NCBI GenBank assembly: GCA_020638995.1
Contig: JACKHM010000001.1
Coordinates: forward strand, 1,364,001 to 1,428,000
Direction: 5' to 3'
Origin: Planctomycetaceae bacterium
GTDB taxonomy: Bacteria; Planctomycetota; Planctomycetia; Pirellulales; Pirellulaceae
DNA length: 64,000 nt
The translations under genes were made by a program, and so were the position numbers. Below, piece after piece: positions 1-9,206 of the stretch. Position 1 is the stretch's first letter. Every line of letters starts with the position of its first letter. The notes under the pieces are model-generated. The model saw only the letters and a program-made list of their open reading frames with translations, was not told the DNA's origin and searched no databases.

Positions 1-65
1 GGAATTTCGCTGAGCGGGTGATGGCTTACAAGTCGCGGCTTGATTATACCGGACCGCGAACCTAG
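1..65 (+). CDS. C-terminal tail of an unidentified protein (5' end outside window)
   Basis: Reading frame 3 is open from the window edge to a TAG at 63-65 and encodes about 20 residues with protein-like composition, ending in RLDYTGPRT. The other two plus-strand frames stop within the first 30 bases. A GC-rich palindrome follows 15 bases later, as expected behind a gene end. Too little is present to name the product. It could also be non-coding sequence that is open by chance. Confidence 0.3.
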   Translation, partial: NFAERVMAYKSRLDYTGPRT

Positions 66-80
66 AGCGGCACGCGACCA

Positions 81-96
81 GCCGCGGCGCCGCGGC
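81..96. terminator. 16-bp perfect GC palindrome, possible terminator
   Basis: GCCGCGGCGCCGCGGC is its own reverse complement and lies just behind the putative gene tail ending at 65. It has no T-run, so a factor-independent terminator is only one reading. The rest of 97-275 shows no clear gene; it contains a TATACT hexamer at 221-226 inside a small GGCG/CGCC inverted repeat, without a convincing -35 box. Confidence 0.3.
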
Positions 97-275
97 GACC
101 AGCGCGCATGGAACGCTAACGACTGAGGCGTGGAAGCGGGGTCACAAGTCGAAAAGGCTTGTATTTTCCAGAAACGTGCATTTTTGAAGAACAAAAGTAT
201 CTTCATGGTGGTACGTGGCGTATACTCGCCAAGCGTGCTCTGTCGTCACATCTCCCACAGATCCTGGAAACTTCT

Positions 276-2513
276 ATGCGCAGCCACTCTACGATCGTCG
301 TCCTCGTTGCAATTGCCGCAATCAGTTACTCGATACCGACACCCATCGCGCATGGACAGACCGCGGAAGAAATCATCGACGAGGTGTTTAACCTCTTTAA
401 CAACAGCTCGAATTCCAATAACAGCAACAACAGCAATGCAAACTCGAACCAGGGATCGGGATCTAGATCGCGCATGTACGCAAATGCTATGGACACCGTC
501 GACCCAAATACGGGGTACCGTAGCGACTCGTTTCCCCCTGGGACGCGAGTCAAGATCAACGGGCCTAACACTTCCACACAATACTTCAACTTGCCCGCGA
601 GCCTTATGGTTTTGCCCGACGGCTCAATCGGGCAGCTTGGCGCAGCGGTAAGTGGCAATTACGTAATCCTCGACAACCGGTCAAACAACAGCGTCGAACT
701 CGAGTTCATTCCGCCTGGCGGCACGACCATGACGCCCGCTCCGCGTCCGCAAGTTCCGCCAAACAATCGATCCTCGTCCGGAACGGGTGACGTCGAGGCG
801 AAGAACGTCAGCGGAGTGCAAGTGACCGTTCGCTATACGCTTCCTACGGGGAAGTATTATTCCTACAACAACCGAAACAACTCGAGCTTGTACGCACACG
901 TGGCCAACGGTCGCGTCGACGAAACGCCCGGCATCGCCGAAAACACGCGAGTTACGGTCGATAACTACGTGGAAGAGTTTTACGTCCCACGCGGTTCGAA
1001 GCTGATGCTCACGATTCACAACAACTACATTGCGTCGCAGGTAGTGCCGATACCTATTCCCACTGCGCCAACTCCCAACCCTTCGCCGACTCCCGGCTCG
1101 AACCCCGCTCCAGGTCCGAATCCTGCCCCGAATTCCGGCTCAAACCCTCTGCCGATCGCGGGCATCACTAAAAACACGATTCCGGTCACCCAGACAACAC
1201 CACTTACGAGCGCCGTTGCTCAGTCGCTGGCGTCGGATGTCACCAATCAGGTGCGGCACATCTTGGAAGATTTTGATCGAGCTTCCATGGCCAGAATCGC
1301 CGCAATCAAAACAGAACTGATCGCCGTGAACTATCCCGATCCGGATTCCCTAGCTCTGGCTGCCGCGGATGGCGAACCGATGGCGGTCAAAGACGTCGCC
1401 GACCAATATAAAGCGGCGAACCGCAATGCGCAAGTCAGTGTTGATCTACTTCATACCATCGCGACGTTTCGTGAACAGTTCACAGACTTGCTCGCCAAGT
1501 TCAAGGCTGGAAAACCCACGGCGGAAATGTCTGCCATTTTCCAGGCGATCAAAGATCAAGGCACGAACTTAGGAGCAGCGGGCCTTGCGGATGCCATGAC
1601 ACTGGCGCAACAGGAACTCTTGATTCGTGACACAATCAACCGCGCCGTGCCGTCTTCGGTTCTCAGCGTTGGGAATCCATCGCTGCCCGTTGGATCGGTA
1701 ACGGTGATTCGCCATCCGGGAGTCGCAACTCCGACAAACTATCTCGGCGAAGGCGGCTTAATCTTAACGCGTTCAAGTAAGAACGAAATCGTCGTCGCGA
1801 AGTCGGCAGCAGCGGACGCGTTAGGACTTCCAACGACCAGTGACACGCCACTGCCCGAGTCTCCAACGACTTCGGTTCTACGAGGGATCATTATCACGAA
1901 TCCATCATCCAATCCAGAGTTAGCATACACCTTGAATCGCAAATCCTTCCGCATCAAGCCTGGGCAGACAATCGCAGAAGCGCCCAGTACAAACGCGGAA
2001 ATTGAATTCAGCCCCGGTCCCAACTCGCCAAACAAGCGATATAGCTTGGGGACGGAAGGGACGTATTCGTTCATTGTCAAAGATGGGCTCTGGGACTTGG
2101 CGTCGAAGGAATTTCACGTTCAATTGCATAATCCCGCCAGTGGTAACACCAGGCTCAACTATCTTGTTGATGGAGCTTCGAGCACATTGGACCCGGGATC
2201 AACCGCCGAGCACACATCGAAGAGCCTGATGCTTATTCAATTCGATCGGGGGAACGGCAGCTCAACGGCAACCAAACTGTTGCAAGAGAATGGCGACTAC
2301 TACTTCTCGTTGAGCCAGGACTCGAAGTGGGATCTCTTCGCCGGCAACGTGCCTGTCTCGCAAGATGCTGGCACGAGCCAAGTCACGATCGCGCGCCCAC
2401 CTCTAGCCAGCCTGCGACAAGCGGCCGGTTCCAAGCTATTCGATTTCACTACAGCTGCCGCCGCACCCACCGGAGGGAATAACTTGTTGGACCTGCTTAA
2501 GGCGACTCAATAG
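276..2513 (+). CDS. Secreted planctomycete repeat protein, function unknown
   Basis: No named family recognised. The start at 276 is chosen because it begins directly with a signal peptide (basic MRSHS, hydrophobic core, AHGQ near residue 27); the frame is open further upstream. The mature protein of about 720 residues has an Asn/Ser-rich stretch near residues 40-60, two beta-rich segments, a Pro-rich linker (PTPNPSPTPGSNPAPG-like) at about residues 265-290, and a helical middle region. The C-terminus holds two related modules of about 75 residues (about 1881-2100 and 2113-2340). Each has a TNP/HNP start, a central PG turn, a hydrophobic-F-x-x-G core, a G-x-Y-x-F strand and a final WDL. Export to the periplasm or cell surface is inferred from the signal peptide. 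No catalytic motif is visible. Confidence 0.8.
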   Translation: MRSHSTIVVLVAIAAISYSIPTPIAHGQTAEEIIDEVFNLFNNSSNSNNSNNSNANSNQGSGSRSRMYANAMDTVDPNTGYRSDSFPPGTRVKINGPNTSTQYFNLPASLMVLPDGSIGQLGAAVSGNYVILDNRSNNSVELEFIPPGGTTMTPAPRPQVPPNNRSSSGTGDVEAKNVSGVQVTVRYTLPTGKYYSYNNRNNSSLYAHVANGRVDETPGIAENTRVTVDNYVEEFYVPRGSKLMLTIHNNYIASQVVPIPIPTAPTPNPSPTPGSNPAPGPNPAPNSGSNPLPIAGITKNTIPVTQTTPLTSAVAQSLASDVTNQVRHILEDFDRASMARIAAIKTELIAVNYPDPDSLALAAADGEPMAVKDVADQYKAANRNAQVSVDLLHTIATFREQFTDLLAKFKAGKPTAEMSAIFQAIKDQGTNLGAAGLADAMTLAQQELLIRDTINRAVPSSVLSVGNPSLPVGSVTVIRHPGVATPTNYLGEGGLILTRSSKNEIVVAKSAAADALGLPTTSDTPLPESPTTSVLRGIIITNPSSNPELAYTLNRKSFRIKPGQTIAEAPSTNAEIEFSPGPNSPNKRYSLGTEGTYSFIVKDGLWDLASKEFHVQLHNPASGNTRLNYLVDGASSTLDPGSTAEHTSKSLMLIQFDRGNGSSTATKLLQENGDYYFSLSQDSKWDLFAGNVPVSQDAGTSQVTIARPPLASLRQAAGSKLFDFTTAAAAPTGGNNLLDLLKATQ

Positions 2514-2617
2514 ATCCTCGCTTGCCACCTACTCGTTGCCAAAATGCAGTTTGTTCACGATCTTGTACGGAATGCAAGTAAGTACAAGCGATACGACTGG
2601 TGCAAGGAATTCATCGC

Positions 2618-4762
2618 GTGAGTGAGAAGGACTGCACGGAGGCAACATCACTCGAAGTAGCGATCCGCGCCCATGACCGACTCGTTGCCGCATCCGGTAC
2701 CGAAATCTGGCTGGGAGCGGAACCGACGTTCACGGATCGCCATTCGACGGAACCAGAATGGCAAACGGCCGCGTTGGGGCCGGATAAAGAAGATCGGGCC
2801 CGGCAGTTCGTTCGACAGTGTGCTGCGACGGTACCCGGTTGTGTTGTTCTGCGAACCGTGGGACGCCAGTATCCAGGCGAGGCGAGCCCGAGATGGAACT
2901 TCGGGCTCTATTCCCGTCGTGACGGTCAGTTGATTTGGCAAGGACCTCCCGATCCACTTGTGCAGCCCGCGCCAGTTACCGAGCAGCAACTCGTCGATTT
3001 ACACGCGGCACTAACCGCCGAGTTGCGCGGTGTTGGGCTCCACGTGTTTCCGGACCTGTCCTTTGGCTCATGGGGCGTTCGGCTGCTGTTTGCCGAAGAC
3101 GAGGCGTTGCTCAATACCGCCTTGTGTCGTGAAGCCGAGCTTGCTCGACCGCCACTTCACACGCATCCAATTCCTGATGAAGGACAGCACGACTCGCTCG
3201 CCTTACAAGGTGTTTCGTTGGTTGCGATCGGAGTGTGTGAAAGCACATTCAAGGATGACTACAGCGCTGTCCAGGTCGAACTGCCTGAGTTTGCCGACGT
3301 TGATCGGTGGCTGGAATTCCTTGATCGACTTGGGCGAGCCGCGAACAAGGTGGGAGTGCGAGCGTTGGTGCTGAGCGGATACCCGCCTCCGGTGGACCAG
3401 CGAGTGGCCTGGACCACCGTAACACCAGATCCGGGCGTTCTGGAAATCAATATGGCGCCCTGTCGTTCCGTCGAGGACTTCTATGCGGAACAACAACGTC
3501 TGCACTCAGCCGCGAACGCGGTGGGGTTGTCTCCCTTTCAACTCTTCTTTAATGGAGACGTCGTCGATTCTGGCGGCGGCCAGCATCTGACATTCGGTGG
3601 CCGGTCGCCGGAGTCAAGTCCATTTTTCGTCCAGCCGCGTCTTTTGCCGCGACTGATCGCTTACCTCAATCGCCACCCAGCGTTGTCCTACTGGTTTGCC
3701 GTCCGCTCCCTCGGCAGTTGCAGCCAACAGCCTCGACCCGACGAAGTGTCCGCCGAATCCGTCGACGGGCTGTCGGTTGCACTTGATCGCCTAAATCAAC
3801 GACCGGCGTCTGATCCGGAGTCGCTGTGGCGGAGTTTGTCGCCGTTTCTTTGCGACCGTTTCGGCAATACGCACCGCTGTGAGATCAATGTTGAGAAGCT
3901 CTGGAATCCTTATCTTCCCGGGCGTGGCTGTCTTGGCCTGACAGAACTTCGCGCGTTCCGAATGACTCGCTCCGCGGAGGATGCCGCCGCGGTCGCGGCA
4001 TTAATGCGAACGCTCATCGCTTGGCTTACGAATTGCGATGTTCCTGCCGAAGTCATTGATTGGGGCTCGCGGTTACACGATCGGTTCTCGCTACCGTTCT
4101 ATTTGCGTCGCGACTTACAGGAAGTCATCGAAGAAATGCGAGCAAGCGGATTTATCCTCAACGACCTTTTTTCAGAATGCGTACTCGATGACTCGCACCT
4201 GATCATCGGCGCCGCGGATTTGGATGGCGCAAGACTTGTAGTGCGGCAAGCAACCGACTTCTGGCCCGTTGTGGGCGATCCCAGCGCCGCTGACCAGACT
4301 TCTCGAATCATGGACTCCAGCACATCTCGAGTAGAAATTGCATTGGAATTACCCGCATTCACGTCGATCGAAGAAGGTGCGTGGCAATTGACGATGCAGG
4401 GCCTTTCGGTCCCCTGGGTCTGCGAGACCGACGCAAACCGTACCGTATTCCTGCGCGGAGTCCGTTACAAAACATTTCATCCGCTGATCCCAATCTTGCC
4501 AATGGCCGAAGTGCTCGATCCATTGGAGTTTCACATCTATGCGCCCGGCGAGACACACGCCTGGCGAGTACGGCTATTCAACTGGCGACCAGATCACGCC
4601 GCTTACGAAGGTTTGCCCAGCAACTTCCAGGAGTCGCAGCGGCGGCGCAGCGAGCGACTCGTGGTGGAACGCGTTGCGCCATGCGCTGTGACGCAACCTA
4701 TCCAGCGCTCCGCCTTGACGGAATGTTGCGTCGATTTGCGGCGGATCGAACGACCGAACTGA
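2618..4762 (+). CDS. Stand-alone DUF2126 putative amidoligase
   Basis: The protein of about 714 residues matches the DUF2126 family (Pfam 'putative amidoligase enzyme') along its length. Recognisable blocks are GAEPTFTDR near the N-terminus, a DRWLEFLDRL helix, PPPVDQRVAWTTVTPDPG, EINMAP, DSGGGQHLTFGG, SPFFVQPRLLPRLIAYLN and GRGCLGLTELRAFRM. DUF2126 is commonly the C-terminal part of a protein of roughly 1,100 residues whose N-terminus is a transglutaminase-like peptidase; here that domain is absent and the DUF2126 part starts almost at once. The GTG at 2618 is preferred over one at 2600 because AAGGAA lies 8 bases before it. CP-ATP-grasp and Alpha-E genes, the usual partners, lie at 9924-12403. 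The role (ATP-dependent COOH-NH2 ligation) is a published family prediction; the substrate is unknown. Confidence 0.85.
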   Translation: MSEKDCTEATSLEVAIRAHDRLVAASGTEIWLGAEPTFTDRHSTEPEWQTAALGPDKEDRARQFVRQCAATVPGCVVLRTVGRQYPGEASPRWNFGLYSRRDGQLIWQGPPDPLVQPAPVTEQQLVDLHAALTAELRGVGLHVFPDLSFGSWGVRLLFAEDEALLNTALCREAELARPPLHTHPIPDEGQHDSLALQGVSLVAIGVCESTFKDDYSAVQVELPEFADVDRWLEFLDRLGRAANKVGVRALVLSGYPPPVDQRVAWTTVTPDPGVLEINMAPCRSVEDFYAEQQRLHSAANAVGLSPFQLFFNGDVVDSGGGQHLTFGGRSPESSPFFVQPRLLPRLIAYLNRHPALSYWFAVRSLGSCSQQPRPDEVSAESVDGLSVALDRLNQRPASDPESLWRSLSPFLCDRFGNTHRCEINVEKLWNPYLPGRGCLGLTELRAFRMTRSAEDAAAVAALMRTLIAWLTNCDVPAEVIDWGSRLHDRFSLPFYLRRDLQEVIEEMRASGFILNDLFSECVLDDSHLIIGAADLDGARLVVRQATDFWPVVGDPSAADQTSRIMDSSTSRVEIALELPAFTSIEEGAWQLTMQGLSVPWVCETDANRTVFLRGVRYKTFHPLIPILPMAEVLDPLEFHIYAPGETHAWRVRLFNWRPDHAAYEGLPSNFQESQRRRSERLVVERVAPCAVTQPIQRSALTECCVDLRRIERPN

Positions 4763-4822
4763 TGAATCACGTGGGTTATCACAAGTTGATGTTGGTATAA
4801 CACCTCACGTCGACTTACTCCG

Positions 4823-6268
4823 TCATTCGATCTCCCGCACTTGCAAGCTGTCAATGATTTTGGCTCCCTTTCCAAGGACGTTCGTGATGACAATCATTGG
4901 ATCACCGGCGATGGCCCACTCGCTGCGTTTCAAATAGTCGAAAGCATTCACGATCGTCTGCTCTGGATCTTCGTCGAGCTCCATGAGAAATGGCTCAACG
5001 CCCCACAGCATGAGCATGCGTTTGAATACGTTCTCGTCGTCAGTGAAAGCAAAAATTGGCGATGCCTTGGGTCGCTGAGCCGAAAGTAATCTGGCCAAGT
5101 CGCCGCTGCGAGTGAAGACGACAATGCCCGCTCCAGACATTTGTTCACTCAAGTCAACCGCCGCGCGCAGCATCTTTTCTTTGCCCGTCTTAAGCACCAA
5201 ACGATCATTGCGGACACCGGGTTGAGCTCGCTGGACACTCATAATCACTCGATTTAGTACGTCGATGCAGCGTTCTGGATACTTGCCGATCGTGGTTTCA
5301 CCGGACAGCATGACACAGTCGGCCTGCTCGCGTACCGAGTTGGAGATGTCGGTGATCTCGGCTCTTGTTGGAACGGGCGAATGAATCATCGACTCAAGCA
5401 TATGCGTGGCGATGATCACTGGCTTGGCAAGGCTCAAACAAGTATCAACTGCTCGGCGCTGAAAGATCGGCAATTGTTCAAACGGCACTTCGATTCCCAA
5501 ATCGCCGCGCGCGACCATCACTCCGTCGCTGGCCTGGACAATCTGATCCAGATGTGCCACACCGGACTCGTCCTCGATTTTGGCAATCACATGGGCGCCG
5601 CTTCCGTGGTCACGAAGTAACTGACGCAATTGGTCCAAATCGCTGGACTCTCTCACGAACGACAGTGCAAAAAAGTCGATGCCCTGTTCGATGCCAACTC
5701 GAACGTCCGCAATGTCTTTCTCAGTCAACGCGGGCAGTTTAACTTTGACTCCGGGCAGGTTGATGTGACGTCTCGACCCCAAAGTTCCAGGGGTTATCAC
5801 GCGACAGAGTACACTCTCTTCCGTGAGCTCTTCGGTAATCAATCGAATCAAGCCGCTATCGACAAGCACGGTTGTGCCAACGGTCAGATCAGCCACGAAT
5901 CCTGGATAGTTAACACCAATCTCATGCACTCCACTGGCGATGTTTCTTGTGTAGGCGAGTCCTCCATCAAGAGGCTGGTAAGAGAATTCCACCAATTCAT
6001 CCAACAACAGATCGATCGGATCGGGCACGTCGCGCGTACGGATCTCCGGTCCCTTGACGTCCATCATTAGCGCGATACGACGTCCAACTTTGCGGCAACA
6101 GCTGTTTACAAGGGCAATGGTGTCACGAAACCAATCGTGCTGTGCGTGAGCCATATTAAACCGGCAGACGTCGACGCCATTCTCAATCATCCGCGTCAAT
6201 ACCGCCTCATCACTCGTGGTTGGCCCAATCGTGAAAACGATCTTGGTTTGCCGAAGCGAAGTACACAT
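4823..6268 (-). CDS. pyk: Pyruvate kinase
   Basis: Catalyses phosphoenolpyruvate + ADP to pyruvate + ATP, the last step of glycolysis, in the cytoplasm. The 481-residue protein has the family order: TKIVFTIGP start, CRFNMAHA (variant of RxNFSH), MMDVKGPEIRT, the B-domain, AKIEDESGV (active-site lysine signature, usually KIEN), VARGDLGIEVP, ATHMLESM and MLSGETTIGKYP, then the C-terminal regulatory domain. Length is normal. GAGG lies 8 bases before the ATG. It is 65 bp downstream of the Ser/Thr kinase gene on the same strand, so co-transcription is possible. It ends convergently with the DUF2126 gene, 60 bp away. Confidence 0.95.
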   Translation of the reverse strand: MCTSLRQTKIVFTIGPTTSDEAVLTRMIENGVDVCRFNMAHAQHDWFRDTIALVNSCCRKVGRRIALMMDVKGPEIRTRDVPDPIDLLLDELVEFSYQPLDGGLAYTRNIASGVHEIGVNYPGFVADLTVGTTVLVDSGLIRLITEELTEESVLCRVITPGTLGSRRHINLPGVKVKLPALTEKDIADVRVGIEQGIDFFALSFVRESSDLDQLRQLLRDHGSGAHVIAKIEDESGVAHLDQIVQASDGVMVARGDLGIEVPFEQLPIFQRRAVDTCLSLAKPVIIATHMLESMIHSPVPTRAEITDISNSVREQADCVMLSGETTIGKYPERCIDVLNRVIMSVQRAQPGVRNDRLVLKTGKEKMLRAAVDLSEQMSGAGIVVFTRSGDLARLLSAQRPKASPIFAFTDDENVFKRMLMLWGVEPFLMELDEDPEQTIVNAFDYLKRSEWAIAGDPMIVITNVLGKGAKIIDSLQVREIE

Positions 6269-6333
6269 GGCTTGGCCTCACATCAGGATTACAGGTTTGG
6301 ATCGGAAGCATGACCCGAGTTGAGCGATGTATT

Positions 6334-7467
6334 TCAGTCCACGACACTCAACCACGCGCGGAGATCGGATTCATATTCACTCGCCAAGTTGCCCGTCACG
6401 AGCTGGCGGCTGAAGCTGGCGGCACCAGAATCGAACAAATCGGCTGCTTCCGCACTGGGAAAACGCTCGTCCGGATTAGGCGCAACAAGTCCTCGAATGA
6501 GATCAATCAAAAGTTCGCTGGCGACAATCTCGCGTGGCAGGATTTCATACAGGTAGTGCATGATACGCTCCTTGGCCCGCAACAGTGCCGCATAACCGTC
6601 AAGTCCGGCAAACAGTTGTACGCCGGCCAGCATCTCGATCAACACATAACCGAGACTCGCGAGATCGGACGCGGGCGTACTTGGAGCACCACGCAGCACT
6701 TCCGGCGCAGCATAACGCGGTGTGACCGTTTTCATGATCTCGCCTTCGCTGATCTTGAAAGCAGCGCCAAGATCGATGAGCTTCGCGTTTCCCGTACGTT
6801 TGAGCATGATATTGGATGGCTTGATGTCCGCGTGAACAATTCCTTCTCGGTGCAGTGCGGCAAGTGCGGCCAAACACTCGCGAACGATGGAGTTTGCGAT
6901 TCCAGGCATTAACCGCACCCGAGCGGGTCCGAGCGAAAAGACAACTTGGTTCAAATACGACCATTTTTCGTCACGTACACGATCTCGCGTCTGCTCCAGC
7001 GTGCTGGGGTTCAGCAAATGGAGTAGATCGAACCCATCGACCCATTCCATCACCAGCACTCGAATGCCATTACAGTCCACCAGATTGTGAACATCCAAAA
7101 GATGGTCTTGCTGGATTAGAGCCACATGCGCGGTAACACGCGCGATGCGGGCCATATCTAGCTGGTACTCCCCGGCGTCTTCATAGTGTTTCGGCGAAAA
7201 CACCTTTAGGGCGACGGGAACCGTCATGTCGTCGGAGCCAAGGCGGTCGGCGAGATAGACGACACTTTGACCACCTGAACCCAACACCCGCTGCAAGCGA
7301 TAAGTCACAGACCACTGGACAGTCGGAACAGAAGTTAGCTCGTTGAATGCAGTAGCAAGTTCATCCCGGCCTTTATTCGCCGGTGACTTGATCGGCGAAA
7401 CCGCCAAGGACTTCGGGCCGAGCAGTTTGGCGGGTAGTTTCCGCGTGGTAGGATTCGTACTCATCAT
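6334..7467 (-). CDS. Hanks-type Ser/Thr protein kinase with degenerate HRD motif
   Basis: Predicted cytoplasmic protein kinase of 377 residues with no obvious membrane segment. An N-terminal tail (about 1-55) precedes the kinase fold: glycine loop GSGGQSVV (63-70), Lys88 in VALKVF, HADIKPSN (212-219) in place of HRDxKxxN, DLG (232-234) in place of DFG, and APE (254-256). The catalytic Asp, Lys and Asn are kept, so activity is plausible, while the HRD Arg is replaced by Ala. A small helical tail follows the kinase domain. The ATG at 7467 is chosen because AAGGA lies 8 bases upstream; an ATG-less extension to 7488 would run into the neighbouring pseudogene. Targets are unknown; pyk is the next gene downstream. 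Confidence 0.88.
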   Translation of the reverse strand: MMSTNPTTRKLPAKLLGPKSLAVSPIKSPANKGRDELATAFNELTSVPTVQWSVTYRLQRVLGSGGQSVVYLADRLGSDDMTVPVALKVFSPKHYEDAGEYQLDMARIARVTAHVALIQQDHLLDVHNLVDCNGIRVLVMEWVDGFDLLHLLNPSTLEQTRDRVRDEKWSYLNQVVFSLGPARVRLMPGIANSIVRECLAALAALHREGIVHADIKPSNIMLKRTGNAKLIDLGAAFKISEGEIMKTVTPRYAAPEVLRGAPSTPASDLASLGYVLIEMLAGVQLFAGLDGYAALLRAKERIMHYLYEILPREIVASELLIDLIRGLVAPNPDERFPSAEAADLFDSGAASFSRQLVTGNLASEYESDLRAWLSVVD

Positions 7468-7468
7468 G

Positions 7469-7920
7469 CTACCCATCCTTGGTGTCATTTCCTGCGGCTT
7501 GCGAGCGTCGCAAGTAGTCAGCCCGTGGATATTTGTGGAGTGCTTTCAGATAAGAGTGCGTGGGAGTTGAATCGAGACAGTAGTAGGCTTCCTTGACGTC
7601 TTCGCCGTGATTACCCTCCAGCCCCGTAAGGCCCAATAGGCGCTTCTTAAGAATCGGATCGACACCATTTCCACAACGCGAGTGGGAAGCAAAGCCTGCA
7701 CTGACGATTGGTAATGCCCAACAGCAATCTTCTCTCCAGCGATAAGCGGCCATATCGACACTTCGTGCGTAAAGTGCAGCCACGGCCTGCCGTCCTTGGA
7801 GTAATCTTCGCGCACCGTTCTCCATTGGCGTTCGGCCAAGTAGGGTTCCCAACGCTTCCAGTTGGCACCCGGCTCACGCCGCGACTCGGCTGCCAAACGC
7901 TTCAACTCCGCCTCGGGCAT
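7469..7920 (-). pseudogene. Frameshifted, truncated MGH1-like glycosidase (GH63-related) remnant
   Basis: Pieces of one protein family lie in consecutive order but in three frames. Residues resembling the N-terminus (ANWKRWEPYLAERQWRTVRE, then DYSKDG) are in one frame. A short AYRWRED segment is in a second. LGITNRQCRLCFPLALWK is in a third. The second frame then resumes with DPILKKRLLGLTG, EGNHGEDVKE and LDSTPTHSYLKALHKYP. Intact family members carry these blocks in one frame and continue for several hundred more residues, which are missing here. At least three frameshifts and a large 3' deletion are needed to explain this. The remnant ends where the kinase gene begins, suggesting that the deletion joined the two. 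Confidence 0.85.
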
Positions 7921-7988
7921 TGCGCGCCTTCGGAAAATTTGGGTTGATCAACACTTGGTGCTAACGCACGCACCACCATTTGTTCGCT

Positions 7989-9128
7989 TCACGTTTCGAT
8001 CGTGACACCGCGGTAGGTCATCTTATTGCCCGTCGCGGCAAAGCGCTCAGCGAGTTGTGGAATATCGTCTTTTTGCCCCAGCACGATTACAACATCGCCA
8101 TCGAGCAAGGTTGTGTCAGCAGGTGGATTGAGAACGGTCGAGCCATCTGCGTGACGAATGCCGACGATCAGGAAACCGTGATTACTCCTGACCTCGATGT
8201 GACTTAAGGATCGATTGACCAGCGGTGACCCAGACGTGACTTCCAACTCATCAAACTGAAGTCCAATCAGCCCTAACTCCTCCTTTGTACTTCCTTCATT
8301 GGTAAGTTGCTCCAGGAAATTTTCTGCCGTTGGCCGAATGATCAATTGCGCAACCTTGGTGGCTCCGATTGCTGTCGGCAACACGACTCGATTGGCACCA
8401 CACCCCAAGAGCTTCTTTTCGGTGCGAGGGTTTTCGCCTCGGGCCACGATCATTACCTGAGGATTCATCTCGCGAGCGGTAATTGTAATGAAAACATTTG
8501 TCGCGTCGTCGGATAGAACCGTCGCGAGCGCCGAGGCGCGACGAATCCCAGCCTGTTCCAAGACGTGCTCCTCGGTCGCATCGCCATTGATCACCAGATA
8601 TCCTCGATCCTCGGCAGCTTGGAGACTGCGTTCGTCACAATCAACGACAACAAACGATTTCCCTGAGGCGTGCAGTTCCCGTGCGAGGATAGTTCCCATG
8701 CGACCGACACCACAGATGATCGTATGGTCCGATAAACGGTCGATCTCTTTGGTCATTCTTCTAGCTCCCAGCGCTCGATTTAGTTCTCCGTCGATCAACA
8801 TCTGCATAAAGCCACCGACCGTATAGATCACCGCGCCATACCCGGCAATGATGACCATGATCGTCAACGCACGCAGCCCGGGAGATTCGATCGGCTGGAC
8901 TTCTCCATAGCCGACTCCAAATATGGTGATAATCACCATGTAAATCGAATCTTCCAATTTCCATCCCGCGGACACATAGCCAATGACTGCGACAATGCAA
9001 ACGGCAAGGAAAAGCACCACTCCAGTGATCATTTTCCGAAACGGTCCAGAGGCCGCCAGACTCCGCGAGCGCAACTCGACTTCGTTAATTGCTAGTTCAG
9101 ATGCCACGGCTTGTGCGACTCTCGTCAT
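7989..9128 (-). CDS. Two-transmembrane K+ channel with RCK (TrkA-N/TrkA-C) domains
   Basis: Inner-membrane potassium channel or transporter of 379 residues. After a cytoplasmic N-terminus there are two membrane helices (about 33-52 and 86-106) flanking a pore loop with the filter-like TIFGVGYGE (68-76). A cytoplasmic RCK domain begins near residue 133 with the Rossmann motif GVGRMG (140-145) and acidic VDCDE, and a TrkA-C domain follows from about residue 285 to the end. This resembles MthK/Kch-type channels gated by ligands of the RCK ring. A 13-bp-stem hairpin separates it from the P-II gene upstream on the same strand. No selectivity claim beyond the filter can be made. Confidence 0.9.
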   Translation of the reverse strand: MTRVAQAVASELAINEVELRSRSLAASGPFRKMITGVVLFLAVCIVAVIGYVSAGWKLEDSIYMVIITIFGVGYGEVQPIESPGLRALTIMVIIAGYGAVIYTVGGFMQMLIDGELNRALGARRMTKEIDRLSDHTIICGVGRMGTILARELHASGKSFVVVDCDERSLQAAEDRGYLVINGDATEEHVLEQAGIRRASALATVLSDDATNVFITITAREMNPQVMIVARGENPRTEKKLLGCGANRVVLPTAIGATKVAQLIIRPTAENFLEQLTNEGSTKEELGLIGLQFDELEVTSGSPLVNRSLSHIEVRSNHGFLIVGIRHADGSTVLNPPADTTLLDGDVVIVLGQKDDIPQLAERFAATGNKMTYRGVTIET

Positions 9129-9133
9129 CTAGC

Positions 9134-9185
9134 CGCGAAGGCGGTCGCAGTTGGGCACACCTCCCAAGAGCAGACCGCCTTCGCG
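9134..9185 (-). terminator. Intergenic hairpin between P-II and channel genes
   Basis: CGCGAAGGCGGTC (9134-9146) pairs perfectly with GACCGCCTTCGCG (9173-9185); inside the loop TTGGG (9151-9155) pairs with CCCAA (9163-9167). It lies between two minus-strand genes and could terminate or attenuate P-II transcription. There is no T-run. Confidence 0.55.
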
Positions 9186-9206
9186 TGCCACGCGATTTAG
9201 TCCCGA

